Below are positions 7,597-14,005 of a stretch of 14,005 bases of DNA, one piece after another. This DNA is from Flavobacteriaceae bacterium TMED179 (GTDB lineage Bacteria; Bacteroidota; Bacteroidia; Flavobacteriales; Flavobacteriaceae). Location of the stretch: NCBI GenBank assembly GCA_002169865.1, contig NHIC01000006.1, forward strand, positions 43,365 to 57,369, read 5' to 3'. The notes under the pieces were generated by a model that had not been told where the DNA came from, did no database searches, and was given only the letters and a program-made list of their open reading frames with translations. Numbering within the stretch: the stretch's first letter is position 1; every line of letters begins with the position of its first letter. A program made the translations under genes and the position numbers.

Positions 7597-8372
7597 GGGA
7601 TTTGATTTTTGGCCCTTTTCCAAAGAATTTCCATTTCTTTAATTGACATTTTATCTAGAGTTGTTCCATTTTTTTTCGTACTAGCTTCAAGAAAGTTGAA
7701 TCTTCTGATAAACTTCTGATTACTTCGTTCTAAAGCTGTATCAGGGTTTATCCCTAAAAAGCGTGCATAATTTATAAGTGAAAATAATACATCTCCAAAT
7801 TCTTCTTCACTTTTTTTAATATTACCTGCTGAAACTTCTTTTTGTAATTCAACTATTTCTTCTTTAACTTTTAACCAAACTTGTTTTGAATTTTCCCAAT
7901 CAAATCCTACAGCTGAAACTTTTTCTTGAATTCGTTGAGCTTTAACTAATGCTGGGAGCTCATTAGGCACTCCACCAAGAACCGTATTTTTCCCCTCTTT
8001 TAATTTTAAAGCTTCCCAATTTTTTTTTACCTCAGCATCATCTTTGACTTTTAAATCTCCATAAATATGTGGGTGTCGAAAAATTAATTTTTTAGAAATA
8101 TAATTGGAAACATCCGCAATATCAAATACACCTGCTTCACTTCCTAACTTAGAATAAAAAACTATGTGAAGTAATAAATCACCTAATTCTTTTTTTACTT
8201 CTAAAAGATTTCCTGAGATTATAGCGTTTCCTAATTCATAAGTCTCTTCTATAGTTAAATGTCTTAGGCTGTCAAAAGTTTGTTTTTTATCCCATGGGCA
8301 TTTCTCTCTAAGTTCGTCCATAATATCTAGCAGACGTTCGAAAGCATCTAGCTTTTGTTTTTTTGAATTCAT
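7593..8372 (-). CDS. mazG: Nucleoside triphosphate pyrophosphohydrolase MazG
   Basis: Hydrolyses (d)NTPs to the monophosphates plus pyrophosphate, and in other bacteria affects nucleotide-pool sanitation and (p)ppGpp levels. The 259-residue protein has the full-length two-domain layout. The N-terminal MazG domain has LREKCPWDKKQT (21-32), EETYE (42-46) and ELGDLL (62-67). The linker carries FRHPHIYGD (98-106) and NWEALK (118-123), a signature region of full-length MazG. The C-terminal domain has EEIVE (171-175) and EFGDVLFSL (191-199). The Mg-binding acidic residues of both domains are present. It is the last gene of the minus-strand ruvX-def-DUF5606-mazG operon, 31 bases after the DUF5606 stop, and ends eight bases from the convergent DUF349 gene. 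No mazEF toxin-antitoxin genes are nearby, so this is the stand-alone housekeeping form. Confidence 0.95.
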   Translation of the reverse strand: MNSKKQKLDAFERLLDIMDELREKCPWDKKQTFDSLRHLTIEETYELGNAIISGNLLEVKKELGDLLLHIVFYSKLGSEAGVFDIADVSNYISKKLIFRHPHIYGDLKVKDDAEVKKNWEALKLKEGKNTVLGGVPNELPALVKAQRIQEKVSAVGFDWENSKQVWLKVKEEIVELQKEVSAGNIKKSEEEFGDVLFSLINYARFLGINPDTALERSNQKFIRRFNFLEASTKKNGTTLDKMSIKEMEILWKRAKNQIP

Positions 8373-8403
8373 TTTTTAAATTCTTCTAAGCAGATTTATT
8401 TGT

Positions 8404-8805
8404 TTAAAGTTGTTTAATTTTATTTTTGAGTTTTTTACTTCGTAGAAGTATATTACACCATTGGTTAATTTTATTGATATCACTTGAACAAACACGATTA
8501 GTATCATGTTTTTCAATAATACCTAAAAAGTATGCATGAAGATCATTTGCGTTAGCTTTGAGTTTTATGTTCAAAGATTTCCCACTCTCACGATTTAGAA
8601 TTTTTTCTAAAACTTCAATAAGTGTGATTTCATTTCCTTTACAATAAATCTGAAATTCATCTAACATACTAAATTGCCAACTGACCGAAGTAATAACTCT
8701 TTTTTCATCAATAAATGGAATAGCAACTTCACCAACATTCGTTTGAGCTATTTCTTCAAATAGACCTGGACACTCTGAAATTGATAATATATTTTTTAAA
8801 TACAT
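8404..8805 (-). CDS. DUF5606 family protein, function unknown
   Basis: A 133-residue soluble protein without signal peptide or membrane segment. The N-terminal part, MYLKNILSISECPGLFEEIAQT, followed by a short beta-rich segment (GEVAIPFIDEKRVI, FSMLDEFQIY), fits the DUF5606 domain I know from Flavobacteriia and Bacteroidia, where the motif is usually ISGKPGL. Here it reads ISECPGL, so the Gly-Lys of the motif has changed. The C-terminal half (NANDLHAYFLGIIEKHDTNRVCSSDINKINQWCNILL) matches the helical part of the family. The last residues are very basic (RSKKLKNKIKQL). The start lies two bases after the def stop, so translation is probably coupled. The link to def and mazG is, as I recall, conserved in the class and suggests a housekeeping role, but no function is established that I know of. 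Confidence 0.82.
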   Translation of the reverse strand: MYLKNILSISECPGLFEEIAQTNVGEVAIPFIDEKRVITSVSWQFSMLDEFQIYCKGNEITLIEVLEKILNRESGKSLNIKLKANANDLHAYFLGIIEKHDTNRVCSSDINKINQWCNILLRSKKLKNKIKQL

Positions 8806-8807
8806 TG

Positions 8808-9395
8808 TTAACGTTTAGGATTTTTAGGATACTTCATGAGATAGTCAACCGAAACAGCTCCTTTTGAAATTGCATTTAATTTTTTTTTTAAAAGTCTTTT
8901 TTTAAGAGATGATAAACGGTCCGTAAATAGAATTCCTTCAATATGATCGTATTCATGTTGGACAACACGAGCCACTAGACCATTTAAAATAAGTTTTTGT
9001 AATTCGAAATTTTCATTAAAAAAAGTAATTGAAATTTCTTCCTTTCGAGAAACATCTTCTCGAATTTCAGGAATACTTAAACAACCCTCGTTAAACTCCC
9101 AAGGTAATCCATTTTCATTTAGAATTTTTGGATTAATAAATACTTTTTTAAAAGACTTTAAGGTTTTAATTTCTTCTTCATCCATATTCTCTTCATCTAC
9201 AAATGGAGATGTATCAATTACAAAAATGCGGATAGATAAACCAATTTGTGGAGCTGCAAGGCCAACTCCATTAGAGGCGTACATAGTCTCCCACATATTC
9301 TCTATCAGTTTGTTTAATCTTGGATAATCAGATGTTATTTCATCAGCAACTTTTTTTAAAACTGGTGTGCCGTATGATACAATCGGTAATATCAT
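8808..9395 (-). CDS. def: Peptide deformylase
   Basis: Removes the formyl group from the N-terminal methionine of new proteins at the ribosome exit; a metalloenzyme (Fe2+ or Zn2+). All three signature motifs are intact in the 195-residue protein: GVGLAAPQIG (43-52, with Q50), EGCLSIP (103-109, metal ligand C105) and QHEYDH (146-151, ligands H147 and H151, catalytic E148). The insert around 66-80 (DEENMDEEEIKT) is acidic and longer than in E. coli, as in other Bacteroidota forms. The C-terminus is basic. Its ATG overlaps the ruvX stop by four bases and its stop is two bases from the DUF5606 start, so it is embedded in a tight operon. No methionyl-tRNA formyltransferase gene is seen nearby. Confidence 0.97.
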   Translation of the reverse strand: MILPIVSYGTPVLKKVADEITSDYPRLNKLIENMWETMYASNGVGLAAPQIGLSIRIFVIDTSPFVDEENMDEEEIKTLKSFKKVFINPKILNENGLPWEFNEGCLSIPEIREDVSRKEEISITFFNENFELQKLILNGLVARVVQHEYDHIEGILFTDRLSSLKKRLLKKKLNAISKGAVSVDYLMKYPKNPKR

Positions 9396-9814
9396 AATGA
9401 ATTCATTTTGTGATCTAAATATGATTGCAAAATAATTGTTGCACTAATTTGATCAATTAGTCCCTTATTAGCAAGTTGATGTTTTTTTAATCCTCCTTCA
9501 ACCATAGAATTAAATGCAATTTTTGAGGTGAAACGTTCATCATAACGTTCAATTTTTTGTTTGGGGAAATTTTTTTTTAGTAATTCTATAAAATCTTTAA
9601 TGTGAAATTCAAGGTCTGATGGAGAACCATCTTTTTGTATAGGTTTTCCAATTACAAAACTTTCAATATCTTCTATTTTAAAATGTGCTTTTAAAAATGA
9701 AATCACATCTTTTGTTGGAAGATTTTTAAGACCGCTAGCGATAATATTATTTGGATCAGTATGAGATAATCCTGTTCGCTTTATTCCAAAATCAATACCT
9801 ATTAAACAACCCAC
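9392..9814 (-). CDS. ruvX: Holliday junction resolvase-like / pre-16S rRNA nuclease RuvX (YqgF family)
   Basis: A 140-residue RNase H-fold nuclease of the YqgF family, annotated as a putative Holliday junction resolvase and shown in E. coli to act in 16S rRNA 5'-end maturation. The catalytic acidic residues are visible: D8 in GIDFGIKRTG (6-15), the acidic pair in YDERFTSKIA (91-100) and D121 in LIDQISATIIL (119-129). The central strand FVIGKPIQKDGSPSD (53-67) is typical. The start is a GTG at 9814: it gives the family's short N-terminus (MGCLIGIDFG), and there is no in-frame ATG before the upstream stop at 9881-9883. A -7-like box lies 14 bases ahead of it. First gene of the operon continuing into def (ATGA overlap). 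Confidence 0.93.
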   Translation of the reverse strand: MGCLIGIDFGIKRTGLSHTDPNNIIASGLKNLPTKDVISFLKAHFKIEDIESFVIGKPIQKDGSPSDLEFHIKDFIELLKKNFPKQKIERYDERFTSKIAFNSMVEGGLKKHQLANKGLIDQISATIILQSYLDHKMNSL

Positions 9815-9828
9815 AAGTATATTTTTTT

Positions 9829-9836
9829 CAAATATA
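9829..9836 (-). promoter_or_regulatory. Candidate -7 box of the ruvX-def-DUF5606-mazG operon
   Basis: CAAATATA on the plus strand reads TATATTTG on the minus strand, a perfect match to the Bacteroidota TAnnTTTG -7 element. It ends 14 bases before the ruvX GTG start, which would give a leader of about eight bases. No TTTG or TTG is found at the expected -33 distance, so the match rests on one box in an AT-rich intergenic region. Confidence 0.38.
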
Positions 9837-9981
9837 ACTTTTTCATCTATTATTTTTTTAATTGTTGGAAATTCATATTTCTATGTATAATAAAAACAAA
9901 TAATATTAATTAAGATTTAATTTTTTTTGAATAATTCTATGGATTTAAGTTAAAATTATATTTTCAAAATAATCTTCTCCA

Positions 9982-10010
9982 TTTGAATCGTTTCGAATTC
10001 TTTACCTTTG
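9982..10010 (+). promoter_or_regulatory. Candidate Bacteroidota sigma-A promoter of dapD
   Basis: TTTG at 9982-9985, a 17-base spacer, then TACCTTTG at 10003-10010: both elements match the Bacteroidota TTTG / TAnnTTTG promoter exactly. Thirteen bases lie between the box and the dapD ATG at 10024, so transcription would start only some seven to nine bases before the start codon. It faces the ruvX promoter candidate across the divergent 209-bp region 9815-10023, which holds no gene; the rest of it is AT-rich with no hairpin I can support. Confidence 0.58.
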
Positions 10011-10023
10011 ATAAAAATTTAGA

Positions 10024-10830
10024 ATGAAAAACGTCATAGAATCTGCATGGGAAAATAGATCCCTATTAAAAGAGCCCAAAACTCAGGACACTATACGAGA
10101 GGTTATTAATCAACTAGATGAAGGAAAGCTTAGAGTGGCTGAGCCTAGCACGGAAGGGTGGAAAGTAAATGAGTGGGTCAAAAAGGCGGTTGTACTCTAT
10201 TTTCCAATTCAAAAAATGAAAACTTTAGAGGCTGGTCCTCTTGAATTTTACGATAAAATTCCACTTAAAACTGGTTACCAAAAAAAAGGTATTCGTGTTG
10301 TACCACACGCAGTATCTAGACATGGAGCTTTTATTTCTAAGGGTGTAATCATGATGCCCAGTTTTGTTAATATTGGTGCTTTTGTTGATTCTGGAACAAT
10401 GGTTGATACATGGGCAACTGTTGGTAGCTGTGCTCAAATTGGGAAAAATGTTCATCTAAGTGGCGGAGTTGGAATAGGAGGTGTTTTAGAACCACTTCAG
10501 GCAGCACCTGTGATCATAGAAGATAATGCGTTTTTAGGCTCAAGAAGTATTGTTGTTGAAGGAGTTCGTTTAGGTACAGAGGCTGTATTAGGGGCTAATG
10601 TTGTTCTAACTGGTTCTACAAAAATCATTGATGTTACTGGAGAAAAGCCAATTGAGCATAGAGGAATTATTCCCCCACGTTCAGTTGTAATTCCAGGAAG
10701 CTATACTAAAAAATTCGCTGCTGGGAATTATCAAGTTCCCTGTGCTCTAATAATTGGGCTAAGGAAAGAAAGTACGGATAAAAAGACCTCTCTAAACGAG
10801 GCATTGAGAACACACAATGTTGCAGTTTAA
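10024..10830 (+). CDS. dapD: 2,3,4,5-tetrahydropyridine-2,6-dicarboxylate N-succinyltransferase
   Basis: Transfers succinyl from succinyl-CoA to tetrahydrodipicolinate in the succinylase branch of the lysine and meso-diaminopimelate pathway, so it feeds both protein synthesis and peptidoglycan. The 268-residue protein has the helical N-terminal domain (1 to about 95) and a left-handed beta-helix of hexapeptide repeats from about 100 to 230, for example GAFVDSGTMVDTWATVGSCAQIG (118-140, with D122 and D128), GGVLEP (152-157) and GANVVLTGST (190-199). The C-terminal strand VPCALIIGLR (238-247) is also characteristic. Length and motifs are complete. The ATG at 10024 follows a strong promoter candidate by 13 bases. 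No other dap genes are in view; cca begins 50 bases downstream on the same strand. Confidence 0.96.
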   Translation: MKNVIESAWENRSLLKEPKTQDTIREVINQLDEGKLRVAEPSTEGWKVNEWVKKAVVLYFPIQKMKTLEAGPLEFYDKIPLKTGYQKKGIRVVPHAVSRHGAFISKGVIMMPSFVNIGAFVDSGTMVDTWATVGSCAQIGKNVHLSGGVGIGGVLEPLQAAPVIIEDNAFLGSRSIVVEGVRLGTEAVLGANVVLTGSTKIIDVTGEKPIEHRGIIPPRSVVIPGSYTKKFAAGNYQVPCALIIGLRKESTDKKTSLNEALRTHNVAV

Positions 10831-10880
10831 AACAATCAAGGTACTTTACAATTAAAATTGAAATCATTTAATATACCATA

Positions 10881-12320
10881 GTGCAATTAAGAAATGATTT
10901 TTTTGATTATTTAGACCCAACACTTTTTAAAGTGATTAGTGAGGCTGCTCATGAATCTTGCATTGAAACATACTTAATAGGTGGATTTGTCCGCGATTAC
11001 TTCCTGAATAGAAAGAATAAAAAGGATATTGATATAGTTGCAATAGGTTCAGGAATTAAACTTGCGAAAGCTGTTCAAAAAAAATTGAAAGGAGCTAAAC
11101 CTGTTAAAATTTTTAAAACTTTCGGGACAGCAATGGTTAACTGGAATGAAATCGATATTGAATTTGTAGGTTCAAGAAAGGAATCTTATTCAAAAGAATC
11201 TAGAAATCCAAAAATAAAACCAGGAACTTTAAAAGATGATCAAAATCGAAGAGATTTTTCCATTAATGCTCTTGCCATAAGTTTAAATAAAGGTGATTTT
11301 GGAGCCCTTATAGATCCATTTAATGGAATTTCAGATTTAAAACATAAGATACTTCGCACGCCTTTAAACCCAAACTTGACATATTCTGATGATCCACTTC
11401 GGATGCTACGTGCTATTCGCTTTGCGAGTGAACTAAATTTTGAAATTGAACAAAAATCCTTATCAGCTATTGCTAATAATGTTGATCGTATAAGTATAGT
11501 CTCTAAAGAGCGTATATTAGATGAACTAACTAAGATTTTGAGTAATAAAAAACCTTCTACTGGTTTTATTTTATTAGAAAAAACAGGACTTTTACAATTG
11601 ATTTTGCCGGAGTTAACCGCATTGAAAGGTATAGATGAAATAGAAGGAAAAAAGCACAAAGATAATTTTTTTCACACCCTAGAAGTTGTTGATAATTTAT
11701 GCTCAAAAAGTAATAATCTTTGGTTAAGATGGGCAGCATTGCTTCATGATATTGGCAAAGCACCTACAAAACAATTCAAAGCTTCTACAGGGTGGACCTT
11801 TCATAATCATGAACTTGTAGGGTCTAAAATGGTTTATAAGATATTTAAGCGACTAAAAATGCAACTTAATAGTAAAATGAAATATGTGCAAAAGATGATA
11901 TTAATGAGCTCAAGACCTATCATAATTTCAAAAGATAATGTTACGGACTCTGCAATTCGTAGATTAATTTTTGATGCAGGACCATTCATAGACGATTTAA
12001 TTACACTATGTGAGGCAGATATCACGACAAAAAATCTCAAACGTTTTGAACTTTATCACAATAATTTTAAGATTGTTAGAGAGAAAATAGTTGCTATAGA
12101 AGAAAAAGATCGTTTAAGAAATTTTCAACCACCTGTCAGTGGTGAAGTTATTATGAAGTATTTTGGTTTAAATCCTTCACCGGAAATTGGTGTAATTAAG
12201 GAATCCATTAAAGAATCAATATTGGAAGGAGAGATTCCAAATGAATTTGAAGCTGCATTTGAAAAAATGAAGCAGGTAGGTAAAAAAATAGGATTAAAGT
12301 CCAATGGAGAAACTTTATAA
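10881..12320 (+). CDS. cca: CCA-adding tRNA nucleotidyltransferase with HD domain
   Basis: Adds or repairs the 3'-terminal CCA of tRNAs without a nucleic-acid template. The 479-residue class II enzyme shows GGFVRD (34-39), the metal-binding aspartates in KKDIDIVAIG (D49, D51), RRDFSINALA (123-132, neck and template region), DDPLRMLRAIRFA (160-172), ERILDEL (210-216) and an HD phosphohydrolase domain with LLHDIGKAP (287-295). The C-terminal region is the flavobacterial type (NFQPPVSGEVIM). The start is GTG at 10881; the out-of-frame ATG at 10894 is not usable, and the GTG leaves a sensible short N-terminus before the first helix. No promoter box is seen in the 50 bases after dapD, so it may depend on the dapD promoter. 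It overlaps ctaA by 17 bases. Confidence 0.95.
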   Translation: MQLRNDFFDYLDPTLFKVISEAAHESCIETYLIGGFVRDYFLNRKNKKDIDIVAIGSGIKLAKAVQKKLKGAKPVKIFKTFGTAMVNWNEIDIEFVGSRKESYSKESRNPKIKPGTLKDDQNRRDFSINALAISLNKGDFGALIDPFNGISDLKHKILRTPLNPNLTYSDDPLRMLRAIRFASELNFEIEQKSLSAIANNVDRISIVSKERILDELTKILSNKKPSTGFILLEKTGLLQLILPELTALKGIDEIEGKKHKDNFFHTLEVVDNLCSKSNNLWLRWAALLHDIGKAPTKQFKASTGWTFHNHELVGSKMVYKIFKRLKMQLNSKMKYVQKMILMSSRPIIISKDNVTDSAIRRLIFDAGPFIDDLITLCEADITTKNLKRFELYHNNFKIVREKIVAIEEKDRLRNFQPPVSGEVIMKYFGLNPSPEIGVIKESIKESILEGEIPNEFEAAFEKMKQVGKKIGLKSNGETL

Positions 12321-13320
12321 ATTATTTTTGATTTCAAGTTTAGTTTTAGTTTACTTGGTTATTGCTGCGGGAGCAATTGTACGTATGACAGGAAGTGGAA
12401 TGGGCTGTCCTGATTGGCCAAAGTGTTTTGGATATTTAATTCCACCTTCCGATAGATCACAATTAGATTGGAAAGCCGAACATGAATATAAAAAAGGTGA
12501 GGTCATTATTATAGATGAAAATCTTCGTGTAGCTCCTAAAGACTTTAAATCAAATAATTCCTATAGTAAAGAGAATTGGTTACCATATACTAAACATGAT
12601 TATGCAATCTTCAATCCTATGCACACCTGGATAGAATTTCTTAATCGAATTCTAGGAGCAATTGCAGGTTTAGCAACATTGCTTTTACTGATAGTATCAT
12701 TATTAAGATTTAAAAAAGATAATATAGTAAGTTTAGTATCCTTTTTAATTGTACTTGGAATGGGTTTTCAGGCTTGGCTTGGAAAAACGGTTGTTGACTC
12801 CAACCTACTACCCTTTAAGATTACCATCCATATGGGTATGGCTTTAATAATTTTAATATTTCTTGTCTTCTTATTAGAGCGTGAAAAAAAATTCACAAAA
12901 AAACTTCCAAGTATACCTATATTTAAAAGCCTTATAATATTTAGTTTAATTCTCACTCTTTCCCAAATAGTTATGGGATCTCAAGTACGACAATTTGTTG
13001 ACGAACAAATTCACCTCTTGGGTTTTAAGGCTTCAACCAAGTGGTTGGAAGACGCACCATTTCTTTTTTATTTTCATAGAAGTTTTTCACTATGTGTATT
13101 ATTCATTAATTTATGGATCGCCTTAATCTTATATAAAAATAAATATATCCCTATCGAATTTTTAAGTATTCTATTTCTGATTGGCCTAGAAATTCTTACT
13201 GGAATTTTAATGTATTATTTTTATTTTCCATTTTCTTCACAACCCCTACATTTGGTGTTTGCTTCACTTTTATTTGGAGCCCAAACATTTTTTATGATCC
13301 GCGTAATTAAACAAAAATGA
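12304..13320 (+). CDS. ctaA: Heme A synthase, COX15/CtaA family
   Basis: Oxidises the C8 methyl of heme O to a formyl group to make heme A for aa3-type cytochrome oxidases, in the inner membrane. The 338-residue protein has about eight hydrophobic segments in two pseudo-symmetric four-helix halves. The four histidines expected to ligate heme are visible: H107 in MHTWIEFLNR with E111 nearby, H176 in TIHMGMAL, H258 in FHRSFSL and H316 in LHLVFASL. A cysteine pair, C35 and C41 in GMGCPDWPKC, lies just after the first membrane segment as in many bacterial CtaA proteins. The first extracytoplasmic loop (about 45-100) is long and polar, typical of Bacteroidota forms. The ATG lies inside the end of cca (17-base overlap) and the stop overlaps the next start (ATGA), so translation of the three genes is probably coupled. 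It implies an aerobic respiratory chain. Confidence 0.93.
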   Translation: MEKLYKLFLISSLVLVYLVIAAGAIVRMTGSGMGCPDWPKCFGYLIPPSDRSQLDWKAEHEYKKGEVIIIDENLRVAPKDFKSNNSYSKENWLPYTKHDYAIFNPMHTWIEFLNRILGAIAGLATLLLLIVSLLRFKKDNIVSLVSFLIVLGMGFQAWLGKTVVDSNLLPFKITIHMGMALIILIFLVFLLEREKKFTKKLPSIPIFKSLIIFSLILTLSQIVMGSQVRQFVDEQIHLLGFKASTKWLEDAPFLFYFHRSFSLCVLFINLWIALILYKNKYIPIEFLSILFLIGLEILTGILMYYFYFPFSSQPLHLVFASLLFGAQTFFMIRVIKQK

Positions 13321-13811
13321 TATATAGAATTAGAATTATTTTAGATGTAAAAGAAGATGTCCTTCGAGATATTGAGATTGAAGCTACAGCTACCTTAGAA
13401 GATTTACACCACGTCATTATCCAATCCTTCGGATTCTTAGGTAACGAAATGGCTTCTTTTTACAAATCAGACGAGACATGGAAACAAGGTGAAGAGCTTC
13501 CACTTGAGTCCATGGATGATGGCCCTAACATGAGAGACAAAGCTTTAAATAATATATTTACAACATCTCAACATCATTTAATTTATGTTTATGACTTTTT
13601 AAATCTTTGGACCTTTTTTGTAGAGCTAAAAGAAGTAGGTGAAATTCTTTCTGGTTCAAGTTATCCAAATCTTATTCATAGCGAAGGAGAAGTTCCTGAA
13701 GAAGCACCTGAGAAAATGTTTGAAGCAGAAGGGCATGAAGATTTAGATAGAGATGAAGATGAAGATGAAGCAAATCTTGATTCTGACTATAACGATGATA
13801 ATTTTTATTAA
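13317..13811 (+). CDS. pRiA4b ORF-3 / IS1096 TnpR-like family protein with acidic tail, function unknown
   Basis: A 164-residue soluble protein of the PRiA4_ORF3 family (Pfam PF07929). Residues 1 to about 110 form the domain: MIYRIRIILDVKEDVLRDIEIEATATLEDL, then IIQSFGFLGNEMASFY, and LIYVYDFLNLWTFFVEL near 88-104. From about 121 the chain is dominated by Glu and Asp (EDLDRDEDEDEANLDSD), making a flexible acidic tail. Databases often call members 'IS1096 element passenger TnpR', but no transposase, inverted repeats or target duplications are present, and chromosomal copies like this are common in Flavobacteriia. It is coupled to ctaA by an ATGA overlap, and its end overlaps the convergent gene at the right edge by four bases. 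The biochemical role is unknown. Confidence 0.83.
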   Translation: MIYRIRIILDVKEDVLRDIEIEATATLEDLHHVIIQSFGFLGNEMASFYKSDETWKQGEELPLESMDDGPNMRDKALNNIFTTSQHHLIYVYDFLNLWTFFVELKEVGEILSGSSYPNLIHSEGEVPEEAPEKMFEAEGHEDLDRDEDEDEANLDSDYNDDNFY

Positions 13812-14005
13812 ATCAAATCCTGCATATCAACTTTCTGGTAATGAAAACGGACAAAATTTAGAGCTGCTTGCATCAAGTCTCCCATAGATTTACTATCTAA
13901 AAAAGCTTTGTCTTTTGTGAATTTATAGATTTCACTTTGTAGACGTTCTAAATTTGAGATGACTGTTATTACATCCAATTTCATAATATCTAAAAGCTTT
14001 TCAAG
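13808..14005 (-). CDS. C-terminal part of an unidentified protein running off the right edge
   Basis: An open frame on the minus strand runs from the window edge to a TAA at 13808-13810, giving 65 residues that end in LNFVRFHYQKVDMQDLI. It looks like the helical C-terminus of a real cytoplasmic protein: mixed charged and hydrophobic residues with heptad-like spacing (LLDIMKLDVITVISNLERLQ). No plus-strand gene covers this stretch. I do not recognise the family. It is convergent with the TnpR-like gene and the two ends overlap by four bases. The start and most of the protein lie outside the window. Confidence 0.62.
   Translation of the reverse strand, partial: LEKLLDIMKLDVITVISNLERLQSEIYKFTKDKAFLDSKSMGDLMQAALNFVRFHYQKVDMQDLI

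Noticed and set aside
7593..8372. mazG as part of a mazEF toxin-antitoxin module
   Set aside because: No mazE or mazF gene is adjacent; the neighbours are def, ruvX and a DUF5606 gene, and the protein is the full two-domain housekeeping form.
11240..11659. Open frame of 139 codons on the minus strand inside cca
   Set aside because: cca is intact and well conserved through this region, and the antisense product resembles nothing known; low GC with biased codon use yields such shadow frames.
13317..13811. Insertion sequence or transposon remnant suggested by the TnpR-like family name
   Set aside because: No transposase fragment, terminal inverted repeat or target-site duplication is visible around it, and it is translationally coupled to ctaA.

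Overview
The window is a gene-dense, strongly AT-rich piece of a bacterial chromosome, most likely from a member of the Bacteroidota, class Flavobacteriia, and probably marine. The reasons are the gene content (a DUF368 pair, a long DUF349 protein, DUF5606 next to peptide deformylase, and a flavobacterial type of CCA-adding enzyme and heme A synthase), the lack of Shine-Dalgarno sequences before the starts, and promoter boxes of the Bacteroidota TAnnTTTG type. I see no rRNA, tRNA, CRISPR, prophage or insertion sequence. This is core genome, not an accessory island.

Left block, plus strand (1-7584): the 3' part of a class III PLP aminotransferase, a cytoplasmic TPR protein, two tandem DUF368 membrane proteins, aroE, and a large DUF349 protein with a lysine-rich tail. 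The two DUF368 genes and aroE overlap one another and appear to be read from one promoter at about 2587-2618. DUF368 proteins have been implicated in undecaprenyl-phosphate (C55-P) translocation, so this operon may serve lipid carrier recycling. The second copy differs from the first at the signature motif.

Middle block, minus strand (9814 down to 7593): ruvX, def, a DUF5606 gene and mazG form one compact operon that covers DNA housekeeping, N-terminal protein maturation, an uncharacterised flavobacterial gene and nucleotide-pool cleaning. It converges on the DUF349 gene, and both stop codons sit in one small palindrome.

Right block, plus strand (10024-13811): dapD (lysine and diaminopimelate synthesis), cca (tRNA 3'-end synthesis and repair), ctaA (heme A for cytochrome oxidase) and a small acidic protein of the pRiA4b ORF-3/TnpR-like family. 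cca, ctaA and the small gene overlap. dapD and ruvX diverge from a 209-bp region with a candidate promoter for each. Both promoters lie so close to the start codon that the mRNAs would be nearly leaderless. At the right edge an unidentified minus-strand gene enters the window and its end overlaps the last plus-strand gene.

No wholly new system is obvious. The most interesting points are the diverged DUF368 pair coupled to aroE, the minisatellite in a histone-H1-like tail of the DUF349 protein, the recurring TACCTTTG/TATATTTG boxes 13-16 bases before start codons, and the uncharacterised DUF5606 gene.
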